Below, in pieces: positions 9,007 to 17,485 of a DNA stretch of 64,000 nucleotides. A program made the position numbers and the translations under genes. The notes beneath the pieces were generated by a model, which ran no database searches, was not told the DNA's origin, and worked only from the letters and a program-made list of their open reading frames with translations. The stretch is from the NCBI GenBank assembly GCA_947449835.1, contig CANFSZ010000003.1, forward strand, positions 1-64,000, given 5' to 3'. The number at the start of each line of letters is the position of its first letter. The first letter of the stretch is position 1. The DNA comes from Opitutia bacterium (GTDB lineage: Bacteria; Verrucomicrobiota; Verrucomicrobiia; Opitutales; Opitutaceae).

Positions 9007-9780
9007 TCAGATCGCGGACAACAAACCACCGTCCACGTAGATGATCTGGCCGTTTACGAAGTTGGACGCGCCTGAAGCGAGAAACACCGCGGTGCCGACC
9101 AACTCCTCAGGACGACCCCAACGCCCGGCGGGGGTACGACCGCAGATCCATTTATTAAACTCAGGGTTATCCACCAAGGGCTGCGTAAGCTCAGTCGCGA
9201 AATATCCGGGGCCGATGGCGTTGATCTGGAGGTTGTGGCACGCCCATTCCGTCGCCATCGCGCGCGTGAGCATCTTGAGACCACCTTTGGCCGCAGCGTA
9301 ATTACCCGTCGAGGGGCGGCAGACTTCGCTCATGAGTGAGCAGGTGTTGATGATTTTCCCGGCGCGTCGCACGATCATGCGCGGGGCGACTTGGCGCGTG
9401 ACGAGAAACGCGCTGGTGAGATTCGTATCGAGCACTTCGCGCCATTGGGTCTCGGTCATCTCGGCCAGCGGCGCGCGGCGATGAATGCCGGCGTTATTCA
9501 CCAAGATATCAATCGGCGCGACTTCCGATTCCACGCGCGCCACCGCCTGCGCGATCGCCTCGGCGTTGGTCACATCGAACGCCGCTGTCGTTACTTTTAA
9601 ACCTTCGGCGCGCAACGTCGCCGCGGCGGCCTCGAGTTTGGCTGCGTCGCGGCCGTTGAGCACGAGCGCAGCTCCGGCCGCGCCGAGTCCGCGCGCGAGC
9701 GCCAAACCGAGGCCTTGGCTAGAACCTGTGATGAGCGCGGTGCGCCCGGTGAGATCGAAAAGCGGATTAGATTGAACCAT
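9007..9780 (-). CDS. SDR oxidoreductase, gluconate 5-dehydrogenase-like
   Basis: A classical short-chain dehydrogenase of 257 residues: cofactor loop TGSSQGLG near residue 18, NNAG structural motif, catalytic YAAAK, and the terminal FVNGQIIYVDGG. Over its length it resembles Ga5DH/IdnO (NNAGIHRR, ATEWACHNLQINAIGPGYFATEL), a close relative of KduD. It is the last gene of a unit with an MFS transporter (6-bp gap), an IolB/KduI-family isomerase and an alginate-lyase-family protein. I infer reduction of a keto-uronate intermediate, for example a diketo sugar acid to 2-keto-3-deoxygluconate, rather than gluconate metabolism proper. Confidence 0.85.
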   Translation of the reverse strand: MVQSNPLFDLTGRTALITGSSQGLGLALARGLGAAGAALVLNGRDAAKLEAAAATLRAEGLKVTTAAFDVTNAEAIAQAVARVESEVAPIDILVNNAGIHRRAPLAEMTETQWREVLDTNLTSAFLVTRQVAPRMIVRRAGKIINTCSLMSEVCRPSTGNYAAAKGGLKMLTRAMATEWACHNLQINAIGPGYFATELTQPLVDNPEFNKWICGRTPAGRWGRPEELVGTAVFLASGASNFVNGQIIYVDGGLLSAI

Positions 9781-9786
9781 AAGAAA

Positions 9787-11049
9787 TCAACTGACGTCGA
9801 TCCGACGCACGCGACCGGATAGAAAAAACAAAGCCAGCGTCGCCAAAGGAGCGAGCGCCGCAGCCGTGATCAAAATCGGCGTATAAGAAAAATGGTCCAC
9901 CACCCAGCCGGTGGAGAACGTGAAAATCACCGCGCCCAAACCCGCAGCGGTGCCGGCGAAACCCGCGATGGAGCCCACGGCGCCCACCGGAAAATAATCA
10001 CTCGCGAGCGTCTGCACGTTGCCGACCCAAAATTGAAATCCGAACAACGTGATGCTCAAACACACTATGGCCGCTGGCGCCGACGACGCGAAGGCCGTCG
10101 CAAAACCCGCCAACATCGCCGTCGTGCCGATGATGATCGCGGTCTTGCGCGCGCGGTTCACATCGGCCGTGCGGCGCAGCAGAAACCCCGAAAACCAGCC
10201 ACCCGCCAGCGCCCCGAGCGCCGCCGCGACGTAAGGAACCCAACCCGTAGCCTTAAGTTGTTTGAGATCGAAGCCGCGCGCATCCGCGAGATAGAGCGGC
10301 ATCCAATTTACGTAGAGCCACCAAATCGGATCACCCAGAAACCGCGCCGTCACGATGCCCCAAACTTCGCGACGTCGCAGCAACACGCCCCACGCCACCG
10401 GCTGCGCTGACGTCGCCGCGACTGAAGCGGAGGCGGGGCCGCCGGCCGATTCCGTTTTCGGATAAAGCATGAGCCAGAGCGCGAGCCAGACGAAACCCAT
10501 CGCGCCCGTAATCACAAACACCGCGCGCCAGCCAAAATCGTCGCGCATCCAAATAATCAACGGAATCGCAAAGGCCGGCCCGAGCGACGCGCCCGTATTG
10601 GCAATTCCCATACCGAGCGCGCGCTGCCTCGCCGGAAACCACGCCGCGATGGTGCGCGTCGCACCGGGCCAGTTGCCCGCTTCACCGAGCCCGAGCACAC
10701 CGCGCACGAAACCGAGACTCGCCACGCCGCGCGCCGCCACCGTGCCAACCTGCGCGACCGACCAGATCACCACCGCGAGCGCGAACCCGAGGCGATTACC
10801 AATGCGATCAAACACCGCGCCCCACAGAAACATCGAGAGCGCGTAAACCAGCAGAAACGCGTTCGCGATCCACGCGTAGTCGACGTTGGAGAGCTTAAAC
10901 TCCGCGCGCAGCACGGGCGCCAACGTGGGCAACGCGAGGCGGTCGAAATAATTGATCACCGTCCCCAGAAAAATCAGCGCGATGATAACCCAACGCCACG
11001 GACGTTCTTTTTCGGGCGGACTCAACGGGGCGTGGGCGGCGGGGTTCAT
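9787..11049 (-). CDS. MFS transporter, anion:cation symporter (hexuronate) type
   Basis: The 420-residue protein has about 12 hydrophobic spans. The first (VIIALIFLGTVINYFDRLALPTLAP) carries the NYFDR motif typical of the ACS family, which includes ExuT, GarP and DgoT. GLGEAGNWPGATRTIAAWFP, also typical of these sugar-acid importers, follows in the fourth span region. It should import a uronate or aldonate by proton symport. Its start overlaps the upstream isomerase stop by 4 bp (ATGA), so expression is coupled with uronate enzymes. Confidence 0.88.
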   Translation of the reverse strand: MNPAAHAPLSPPEKERPWRWVIIALIFLGTVINYFDRLALPTLAPVLRAEFKLSNVDYAWIANAFLLVYALSMFLWGAVFDRIGNRLGFALAVVIWSVAQVGTVAARGVASLGFVRGVLGLGEAGNWPGATRTIAAWFPARQRALGMGIANTGASLGPAFAIPLIIWMRDDFGWRAVFVITGAMGFVWLALWLMLYPKTESAGGPASASVAATSAQPVAWGVLLRRREVWGIVTARFLGDPIWWLYVNWMPLYLADARGFDLKQLKATGWVPYVAAALGALAGGWFSGFLLRRTADVNRARKTAIIIGTTAMLAGFATAFASSAPAAIVCLSITLFGFQFWVGNVQTLASDYFPVGAVGSIAGFAGTAAGLGAVIFTFSTGWVVDHFSYTPILITAAALAPLATLALFFLSGRVRRIDVS

Positions 11050-11902
11050 TTGAATTTATTGCGCATCGCATCGATGCCTGGGATTTTTCCCATGAGGTGC
11101 CGATGTTGCGGCTCGAAAGACTGGATCAGCGAACGCTGCTGCGCGCCGACAAGAATGGTGAAGATGTAGCCTTCGTGTCCGGGCGAAGCCACCGTGGGAT
11201 GATAACCGTGATCAACCAGAAAAGTGTCCCCGTGGCGCGTCATCACAACTTGGGGCGCGAGCGCGGCCGGTTGATCGGCTTGTTCTTCGTAGCAAAACTG
11301 CGCGCCGAATCCCGTATCAGGCCGGAAGCGATAATGATAAATTTCTTCGAACGCGGTTTCTTCCGGCGGACGCTCGGTGTCGTGTTTGTGCGGCGGATAA
11401 CCGGACCAGCACCCGGCATCTGCGTAGAGTTCGCTGACGAGCAGATTCCCCGCGCGACCCGCGGCGTTTTGCCCGAGGATGTGATAGATGCGCCGCCGGG
11501 AATGTGTCGCCGCGGAACCGACCTCGACCATTTCAACGTCTTCGGGCGTGATGCGAAACGGCGCGTGGGCTTGGGCGCAGAAGCCACCGGCGACGGCGAT
11601 CTCCGTACCGTCGCGCAGCGCGCGAACGATAACCGAAGCGCCAGTGCCACAATAAACGGAATCCGCTGGTCCATCCCAGATATCAGCGCGCCGCCCGATG
11701 TTTTTAAATTCCAGAGCACCGACGACGATATCAGCCGCGCCAGATAGAACCACGGCGAGCAACTCGCAGTGCGGGACGTTTAACGTGTGCGTCTCGCCGG
11801 CAGCCAGACGGAGGACATTGAAATAACTCAACGCGAGCCGACCAACGCCGGGTTCGACGAGAGCCAGGTTTCGATTATCGCGAGCGCGAAGAAGGCGGGG
11901 CA
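11046..11902 (-). CDS. KduI/IolB-family sugar-acid isomerase (5-deoxy-glucuronate isomerase-like)
   Basis: The 285-residue two-cupin protein has IolB landmarks: GNLLVSELYADAGCWSGYPPH then KHD, and EEIYHYRF, which supply His/Glu metal ligands. IolB converts 5-deoxyglucuronate in inositol catabolism; its relative KduI isomerises 5-keto-4-deoxyuronate in oligouronide catabolism. No other inositol (iol) gene is in the window, and the partners here are a lyase-family protein, an ACS-type transporter and a KduD-like reductase. I therefore infer a KduI-like role, and flag that the sequence itself looks closer to IolB. The track gives 11903; the ATG is within one base of that end. Confidence 0.8.
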
Positions 11903-11924
11903 TTTTAAGAAGACGAGAAGATGA

Positions 11925-13139
11925 TCAGAGTTTTCCGTCCCAAACAAAACGCCAATATTCGCCAGCTGCGGCGGGGCCGAGGTGTTGAGCGAGTGGTGCA
12001 CTAAAACTGACATCCGGCCCGTGCCGCAAGACTTCGACGAGCAGCGGCAAGATCCGCGCGCGATCCGTGGCTTTGATGTCTTCTTTCAGCCATTTTTTCG
12101 CGGGGTCGGCGTAAGGCGCGATGAGACGGAGCGCGGCGCGGAGATTGCGACCTTCGGCCGTCGAGAATTTCCAGAGGTCCACGTCGACGGATTCGCCGAG
12201 GCGCGCGAGACGAACGAGCGCTTCGAGATTAAAACAGGAATAATCGAGCGACTTGGTGCGCGCGAGTTCGAGCGGCTGGCGGCCGTCGGGTTCGATCTGG
12301 CGTTGGATGCGTTTCGTCGTGGCTTGAGCGACGATATTTTTGGCGTCGGCGACGCGGCCGAGATGGAGAGCGAGCGCGACGACTTGCACATCGTACCAAG
12401 AACCGTGGTTGTTTTCCGCGGCCGCTTCTTCGCGGCCGTTTTTGCTCGTGGTGACCCATTCGTAGTACGTCGTGAGCCAGTCTGTCATCGCGGTCGAGTC
12501 CGCGGTGGACCAAGCCGGCGAGCCTGCGATGAGGGCGAGCCCATCGACGAGATTGCTCAGATGGCGCGCTTCGAGAATGCCGATGCCGCGGCCGTTATTG
12601 AGACCGGGAATGGCTTGAGCGTACTCCAGCGAGGGGTTCATGCGCGTGGCGCCATCGAGAAACCAAGTGCGCGTGAGCGTAGCCGCTTTTTCGGCGTAGC
12701 GTTCGTCACGCGTAAACCAATACGCGAGCCCGAGGGTCTCGACGGCTTGGCACGTGCGGCTGAACGCGCCGGAATCTGTGCCGCGTTTGCTGTCCGGATT
12801 CACGCGGCCGTCGTCGCGGATGTAGGGCTTGCCATCGGATTTTTTTGGATCCGGCCACCAGTACGGCGCGAAGCTAAAATAATCGTGTTTATCGCCGCTC
12901 GCCGCCGTCCGGGTTTTATCCATGACCGAAGCCGGTTGGAGTTTGAGGAGGCGATCCGCCTCGGCGCGCAACAAGGCCAAAGCTGGCGCGAGTCGCTCAT
13001 CGCCCGCGGCCAAACGTGCCCTCGAAGCAACGAGCCCTTCAGGTCGAAGCCCGACGGTGCGCGGCGCTTCGGCGGCACGCGCCAAGGCGCACCACCCCAG
13101 TATTCCGCCGCAGACCAAAAAACGTAGGTTGAAATTCAT
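11925..13139 (-). CDS. Exported alginate-lyase-family polysaccharide lyase
   Basis: A signal peptide (about residues 1-22) is followed by an alpha-helical-toroid protein of the alginate lyase family (PF05426-like). Landmarks include DYFSFAPYWWPDPKK, RTCQAVETLGLAYWFT, NGRGIGILEARHL and NNHGSWYDVQ, where Asn/His/Tyr are the expected neutraliser and catalytic residues. The arrangement recalls PL5/PL38 enzymes that cleave alginate or glucuronan by beta-elimination; the exact PL family and substrate need comparison with characterised members. It heads the four-gene uronate unit and would supply unsaturated uronates for import. Confidence 0.82.
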   Translation of the reverse strand: MNFNLRFLVCGGILGWCALARAAEAPRTVGLRPEGLVASRARLAAGDERLAPALALLRAEADRLLKLQPASVMDKTRTAASGDKHDYFSFAPYWWPDPKKSDGKPYIRDDGRVNPDSKRGTDSGAFSRTCQAVETLGLAYWFTRDERYAEKAATLTRTWFLDGATRMNPSLEYAQAIPGLNNGRGIGILEARHLSNLVDGLALIAGSPAWSTADSTAMTDWLTTYYEWVTTSKNGREEAAAENNHGSWYDVQVVALALHLGRVADAKNIVAQATTKRIQRQIEPDGRQPLELARTKSLDYSCFNLEALVRLARLGESVDVDLWKFSTAEGRNLRAALRLIAPYADPAKKWLKEDIKATDRARILPLLVEVLRHGPDVSFSAPLAQHLGPAAAGEYWRFVWDGKL

Positions 13140-13266
13140 GATTGAAGAAACGAATGACGCCGAAACGCGGCGGATGTTGTGAGCGATTATAAAATTATAA
13201 GTAGCTAACTCCGATTACCGTTTTCTCTAAGCCGAAACCTAGCGCGTTTAAACGCTCAACCTTGCC
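13140..13266. promoter_or_regulatory. Promoter region of the uronate operon with GCGTTTAAACGC palindrome
   Basis: This AT-richer 127-bp gap lies between the PIG-L deacetylase stop and the lyase start. It contains a perfect 12-bp palindrome GCGTTTAAACGC at 13244-13255, about 105 bp before the lyase ATG, and an AT-rich patch (TTATAAAATTATAA) at about 13186-13200. A LacI-like or similar dimeric regulator could bind the palindrome. No regulator gene is adjacent. Confidence 0.4.
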
Positions 13267-14118
13267 TCAACCGCCCATCGCCGCCAGTCGCGCCGCGACA
13301 TCGGCGCGCAAACGCTCGATGTGTCCCAGCGTGAACTCGCGCACACTCAGCGTCTCATCCGCCACGAGCGGCGTGAGATCCATCGCCAGCGAGATCGCGT
13401 TCGTCTGATCGGTCGCGTGCGAATTGAAAAACGTGGCATTCGCCAGCCGACGACCCATCGCAGCGAGGTCGTAGCGTTTTCCGCCGGCTATCTGCGACTC
13501 AAACACGCCGACCAATTTTGCCGCCAACTCGGGATGCGCGCTGGCGTCCATCGCCACCTTCTCATGGTCCGCGAGCCAATCGAGATCGCGCCAGCCTTCG
13601 ACGCCGAGCACGCGCACCGGACGTTGATCTCGAGGCAACGCGCGCAACGCTTCGATGCAGCGCAAGAAACACGCGACGTGCGTGTCGTGCTTATCCGCCG
13701 GCTGGTGCAGATAAACCACCTGCGGCCGACAGCCGCCAAAGATCGCAGCGAGATCGGCCGCGACGCCCGCGTGACCGGCTTTTTTCACATCCGCGCTCGG
13801 ATGCGCGAGCTGCAACTGGAGGTTGTACGCGCCGAGCGAGGCCGCCGTCCGCTGCTCTTCACGACGAATGAGCTGCATTTCGGCGTCGGTCACGTGCGCA
13901 AACTTTCCCGTGCGTGCTGAGCCCGCGCCGTTGGTCATGACCACGCCGGTGAAAAACCGATCGCTCCGCCCCAGACAATCCGCCACCGCCGGATAAGCGT
14001 TGATCTCGATATCGTCTTGGTGAGCGATCACGCACAAGTGCGTGGTTCGTGCGAGCGCCTGCGCCGCATCACCGCCGTTGGGCAAAAACACATCAGCTTC
14101 AGGCCGAGAAAATTTCAT
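13267..14118 (-). CDS. PIG-L (LmbE-like) zinc deacetylase family protein
   Basis: From ATG 14118 the protein has 283 residues. The metal-site motif AHQDDIE (a variant of AHPDDE) lies near residue 32 and HQPADKHDTH supplies the later His ligands. PIG-L enzymes remove acetyl groups from GlcNAc-type sugars or related conjugates in the cytoplasm. The track start at 14184 adds 22 residues that overlap the upstream gene, so the internal ATG is preferred; it falls 25 bp after that gene's stop. The natural substrate is not indicated. Confidence 0.85.
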   Translation of the reverse strand: MKFSRPEADVFLPNGGDAAQALARTTHLCVIAHQDDIEINAYPAVADCLGRSDRFFTGVVMTNGAGSARTGKFAHVTDAEMQLIRREEQRTAASLGAYNLQLQLAHPSADVKKAGHAGVAADLAAIFGGCRPQVVYLHQPADKHDTHVACFLRCIEALRALPRDQRPVRVLGVEGWRDLDWLADHEKVAMDASAHPELAAKLVGVFESQIAGGKRYDLAAMGRRLANATFFNSHATDQTNAISLAMDLTPLVADETLSVREFTLGHIERLRADVAARLAAMGG

Positions 14119-14143
14119 GAGCAACGCCGCCAGCGCGGATTCG

Positions 14144-14398
14144 TTATTTTTTCGCCGCCAACATCGCGACGACGGCGGCCTCATCGACCTCGCCTTGTAC
14201 CGCGTGCAAATGATGCAACACGCCCATGCGATCCTCGGGGCTCGAGCTGGAAATCTCCAGCATCCAGTCTTCCGTCTTCGGCGCGTCGACGATCACAACG
14301 TCGGCCCACGCGATGACTTCGGCGGCATCGATCATGCCTTGAGTGAGGCCGCGAATGAAATACTCGGCCATGGTACGGTGATTAGGAGCGGTTGCCAT
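14144..14398 (-). CDS. Small hypothetical protein (84 aa)
   Basis: This 84-residue acidic/amphipathic protein (MAEYFIRGLTQGMIDAAEV, then EDWMLEISSSSPEDR) matches no family I recognise. There is no signal peptide or membrane span. It is in the same direction as, and 25 bp upstream of, the PIG-L deacetylase gene, so the two are probably co-transcribed. Codon use resembles its neighbours and no better frame covers the stretch, which supports it as real. Confidence 0.6.
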   Translation of the reverse strand: MATAPNHRTMAEYFIRGLTQGMIDAAEVIAWADVVIVDAPKTEDWMLEISSSSPEDRMGVLHHLHAVQGEVDEAAVVAMLAAKK

Positions 14399-14461
14399 AA
14401 TGGAGAAAGCGAGTCCGCCACGCCGCCTCGGGTCAACCTCGCGTGTATTTCCCTGCCCCTT

Positions 14462-15385
14462 TTAAAACAGACGCGCCGGATAAAGACCGCGCGCCAAGAG
14501 ATCCGCGATCGCCGCCTGAACACGCGGCTTATCTTCACGGTACGTCACGCCGAACCAAGTGCTCGTCGTCGGCAACACCCGCACCTTCGCTTCGGCGCGC
14601 GCGACCATACCAGCCACCGCCGCAGGCAAATAAAACTCCGACTTTAGCTCCGCCCCTTTCTCTTTTAAAAATTCCCGAAACTGCACGTCGAGCCCCGCCA
14701 ACAACGCGGGCGTAAAACCCCAGCAGTTCATCGAAACGGTTTCTTCGCCCGAATATTTTTTGCCCGCGCCCACTTCGCTCGCGAAAATGCCTGTCTGCTC
14801 GACGATGCCGCGCAGTTGACCTTGCTGCAACGTACACACTCCGCGCGAGACCGCGCCGTGCTCCGAGAGCGTCCGGTCGAGGCGAAAACCCACCATCGCA
14901 AACTCCGCTAAAATCGGCGGCGGCGGCCGATGACCCGACATCGGATCGTACCCCGTCGCGGCCCGCGCGGGTGCGGCGAGAAATTTTCCGAGCTGCGCAA
15001 ACGAATCCGCGCCGTAAAAATCATCGGCGTTGATGACCGCGAAATTTCCGTCGAGCACGGCGCGCGCGCACCAGACCGCGTGACCCGTGCCCCAAGGTTT
15101 CTCGCGACCCGCCGGAGTCGAAAAACCCGCCGGCAACGCTGCGAGCGATTGAAATACGTAATCCACCGCGATGAGCCCGGCGTATTTGGCCGCCACCTGC
15201 GTTTTAAAAAGCTCCGCAAATTCTTCCCGAATCACAAACACCACGCGCTTGAAACCGGAGCGCACCGCGTCGAACACCGCGTAGTCGAGCACCGTCTCGC
15301 CCGCTGGCCCGACGAGATCGATTTGTTTGAGGCCGCCATAACGCGATCCCATTCCAGCCGCGAGCACGAGGAGCGAAGGTTGCAT
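14462..15385 (-). CDS. NTP-transferase-fold sugar nucleotidyltransferase
   Basis: The N-terminus SLLVLAAGMGSRYGGLKQID is the nucleotide-binding signature of sugar-1-phosphate nucleotidyltransferases. FAVINADDFYGADSF (about residue 110) carries the DD metal site. The subfamily of about 300 residues with this RYGGLKQ opening is widespread but its sugar substrate is generally unassigned. I use ATG 15385, which gives the usual N-terminus; the track start at 15406 adds seven residues. Confidence 0.85.
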   Translation of the reverse strand: MQPSLLVLAAGMGSRYGGLKQIDLVGPAGETVLDYAVFDAVRSGFKRVVFVIREEFAELFKTQVAAKYAGLIAVDYVFQSLAALPAGFSTPAGREKPWGTGHAVWCARAVLDGNFAVINADDFYGADSFAQLGKFLAAPARAATGYDPMSGHRPPPPILAEFAMVGFRLDRTLSEHGAVSRGVCTLQQGQLRGIVEQTGIFASEVGAGKKYSGEETVSMNCWGFTPALLAGLDVQFREFLKEKGAELKSEFYLPAAVAGMVARAEAKVRVLPTTSTWFGVTYREDKPRVQAAIADLLARGLYPARLF

Positions 15386-15466
15386 CGCCGCAGCCAACCT
15401 AATCATGCGGAAAGATAAACTCGGAATTAAAAAAATCGCGCCGCCGATCTGACTCAGCCGCCGCGC

Positions 15467-15919
15467 TCAGCCGCGCCCGCCCTTGAGTAACACCAGAAAA
15501 TCCGTCCCCTTGGCCTCAAACTCGCGCCAATAACTATCCTCAATTTCCTCGAGTCGTTTCTCTTCTTCCTCGTTCAACTCTTCGATGAGCTTCGTCGCTC
15601 CGAGCTCCGAACGCAGGTCACGCTCCGCCAGCCGCTCCACCAACTCGCGCCAAAAGGCATCCTCCGTAAAGCGCGCCAGTTTTTCGAGCACGGGACCGCT
15701 TTCCAATTTTTTCGAGGGCTGAAACTCATCCTCCGCCACTTCCTCTACGAGATCCGCGCAACCGAAGGGCGTCGCGAGTGCGAATAATTTCTGCGCCGCA
15801 TCCGCGTAACACTCGGGCAAAATATCCGGCGTCTCGCTGTCGCTGCTCGCGACGCGCAAACCCATATAAGCGAGTTCGAGGATGCGCGCGTATTCCTTGG
15901 TGGTGAACGTGACTTTCAT
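15467..15919 (-). CDS. Hypothetical acidic protein (150 aa)
   Basis: From ATG 15919 the protein reads MKVTFTTKEYARILELAYMG and continues as a soluble, strongly acidic, helical protein. A Glu-rich stretch (LIEELNEEEEKRLEEIEDSYW) near the C-terminus looks like a short coiled coil. I recognise no family. The track start at 15955 adds a basic segment unlike the rest. It is 57 bp downstream of the enolase-superfamily gene on the same strand. Confidence 0.65.
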   Translation of the reverse strand: MKVTFTTKEYARILELAYMGLRVASSDSETPDILPECYADAAQKLFALATPFGCADLVEEVAEDEFQPSKKLESGPVLEKLARFTEDAFWRELVERLAERDLRSELGATKLIEELNEEEEKRLEEIEDSYWREFEAKGTDFLVLLKGGRG

Positions 15920-15976
15920 GCGCCGAAACAGGAAGCCCCGCGCCATCCCGCGCAAGGCCGGAGTGCGGAAAACTCC

Positions 15977-17413
15977 TTAAGCCTCCACGACCGCCAAACC
16001 CTCCAGCGGTGGATGCGCGGCGCCCAGACCCGGCCCGTGCGTGACCGAGCTGATGCGCACCTCGCCGCCGACTACATTCACGCGCGGCCAGCCCGCTGCA
16101 TTCGCCGCGCGGCAATACACGTCGCCGTGCTCCTTCAACACATGGGCTTGCACCGCTGCCGGCCACGCCGAGAGGCCTTTGAAATAATGGTGGCCGTTGC
16201 GCTCCACGCTCGTCACGCCCAACGCCGCTTGTACCGCAAGATCCTGCAAGAGCGCCACCGGTCCGACATTACTCAAATCTTCGCCGCTCATCAGACCCGT
16301 CTCGCCGGCTGCACGCCGCTGCGCCAAACGACACGCGTTGGCCACGCCTTTGAAAATGCCTTTGCAGTTTTTGTGACTCGTCCCGGCGTAACCGAGCGCG
16401 AGCGCCGCCGGCATGCTACTCATTTCGCCGTCGGATTCGTCGATGATGATCGGCGGGCGCTCCGGCCACGCCCGCACCAAATCGCCGATCGCAGGCGAGA
16501 GCGCGACGTCGCGATGCCACGGCTGCTCGATAAACCACAACCGCGGCCACAACGCCGCCAGTTCTGGCGCCGCCATCAGCCCACGCGCGTAGTCGGCAAA
16601 CGCGCCGACTTCGCGAAAGCTCTCGTTGCCATCGAGCGAGAAAGCCCACTCGCGACCCGCGCATTCGCGCGCGAAAATTCCCGCCATGCGCGTGAGCCGA
16701 TCGCGGTCGCGCGCCGCCTCGCCGTTGATTTTGATCTTAAAATGTCGGAGGCCGTAAAACCGCACGCAAGCATCCAACGCTTGCGGCAAACCATCGTCCA
16801 CGCGCTCTTCGGTTGTGATGTCGCCGTCTTCGAGCGCATCGCCGAGCCCCACCGTGTGCCGCGCGATCAATGTCGCCGCCGGTTGCGCCGGCAGCCAATC
16901 CCGCGGCGCCGAACCCGCGAGCTCGGGCCGCAAAGCCCCGAGATCTACGCCGAAAATATTTTCTCGCAGCCCAGTCGCAAAACTCACGCCGCGCGCGCGG
17001 CCAAACGCATCGATCAAGGCGCGCTCGACGAGCGACGTCCCGAAATGCGCGAGCAACGGCGGTACTTTTTTCCCGTCGTTGCCGCGCTCCGCCCAAGCCA
17101 CCTGCGCGGCGTACAACTCTCGCCAAAAACCAAACACCGTCGGCGCCCGGACGCCGCGCGCATGATTCACCGCCGCGCGGATGACGGCGACCATGTCATC
17201 GATCTCGTCCAACGGCGCCCGCGCCGGATCTTTGGTGAACCATTTCGGCGGGAGATGATCCGCGGCGATGCCAGTGGCGATGCGGCCGTCGATTTCAAAC
17301 GTGAGCGCGAGGATGACGTGCGGCAGCTCCGTCATCGTCGCGATACCGTAGCGAAACGGCATCCGCGCTCGCAGCTCAATCCGGTGCAACCTGACTTCTT
17401 TTAAAATAATCAC
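15977..17413 (-). CDS. Enolase-superfamily enzyme (muconate-lactonizing-like)
   Basis: The barrel carries the expected catalytic elements in order: KIKING (the KxK pair on strand 2), SLDGNE, FIEQP and IIIDESD (three carboxylate metal ligands), and SHKNCKG (a Lys on strand 6). That set fits the MLE-like subgroup, which abstracts a proton alpha to a carboxylate. At about 478 residues it is longer than typical members because of inserts around residues 60-200. The start is ambiguous: GTG 17413 gives the usual VRLHRIELRARMPFRYG opening, while the track uses 17449. The reaction is unknown. Confidence 0.8.
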   Translation of the reverse strand: MIILKEVRLHRIELRARMPFRYGIATMTELPHVILALTFEIDGRIATGIAADHLPPKWFTKDPARAPLDEIDDMVAVIRAAVNHARGVRAPTVFGFWRELYAAQVAWAERGNDGKKVPPLLAHFGTSLVERALIDAFGRARGVSFATGLRENIFGVDLGALRPELAGSAPRDWLPAQPAATLIARHTVGLGDALEDGDITTEERVDDGLPQALDACVRFYGLRHFKIKINGEAARDRDRLTRMAGIFARECAGREWAFSLDGNESFREVGAFADYARGLMAAPELAALWPRLWFIEQPWHRDVALSPAIGDLVRAWPERPPIIIDESDGEMSSMPAALALGYAGTSHKNCKGIFKGVANACRLAQRRAAGETGLMSGEDLSNVGPVALLQDLAVQAALGVTSVERNGHHYFKGLSAWPAAVQAHVLKEHGDVYCRAANAAGWPRVNVVGGEVRISSVTHGPGLGAAHPPLEGLAVVEA

Positions 17414-17485
17414 CTTGGAAGCATCTCTGACCTGTTGGGTGCCGTGCAACCCTGCGGCGGGGTCGCTTTATTTTTGATAGTTACG

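Noticed and set aside
16013-17404. 463-codon plus-strand ORF
   Set aside because: Antisense shadow of the enolase-superfamily gene; Arg/His-rich and domain-free.
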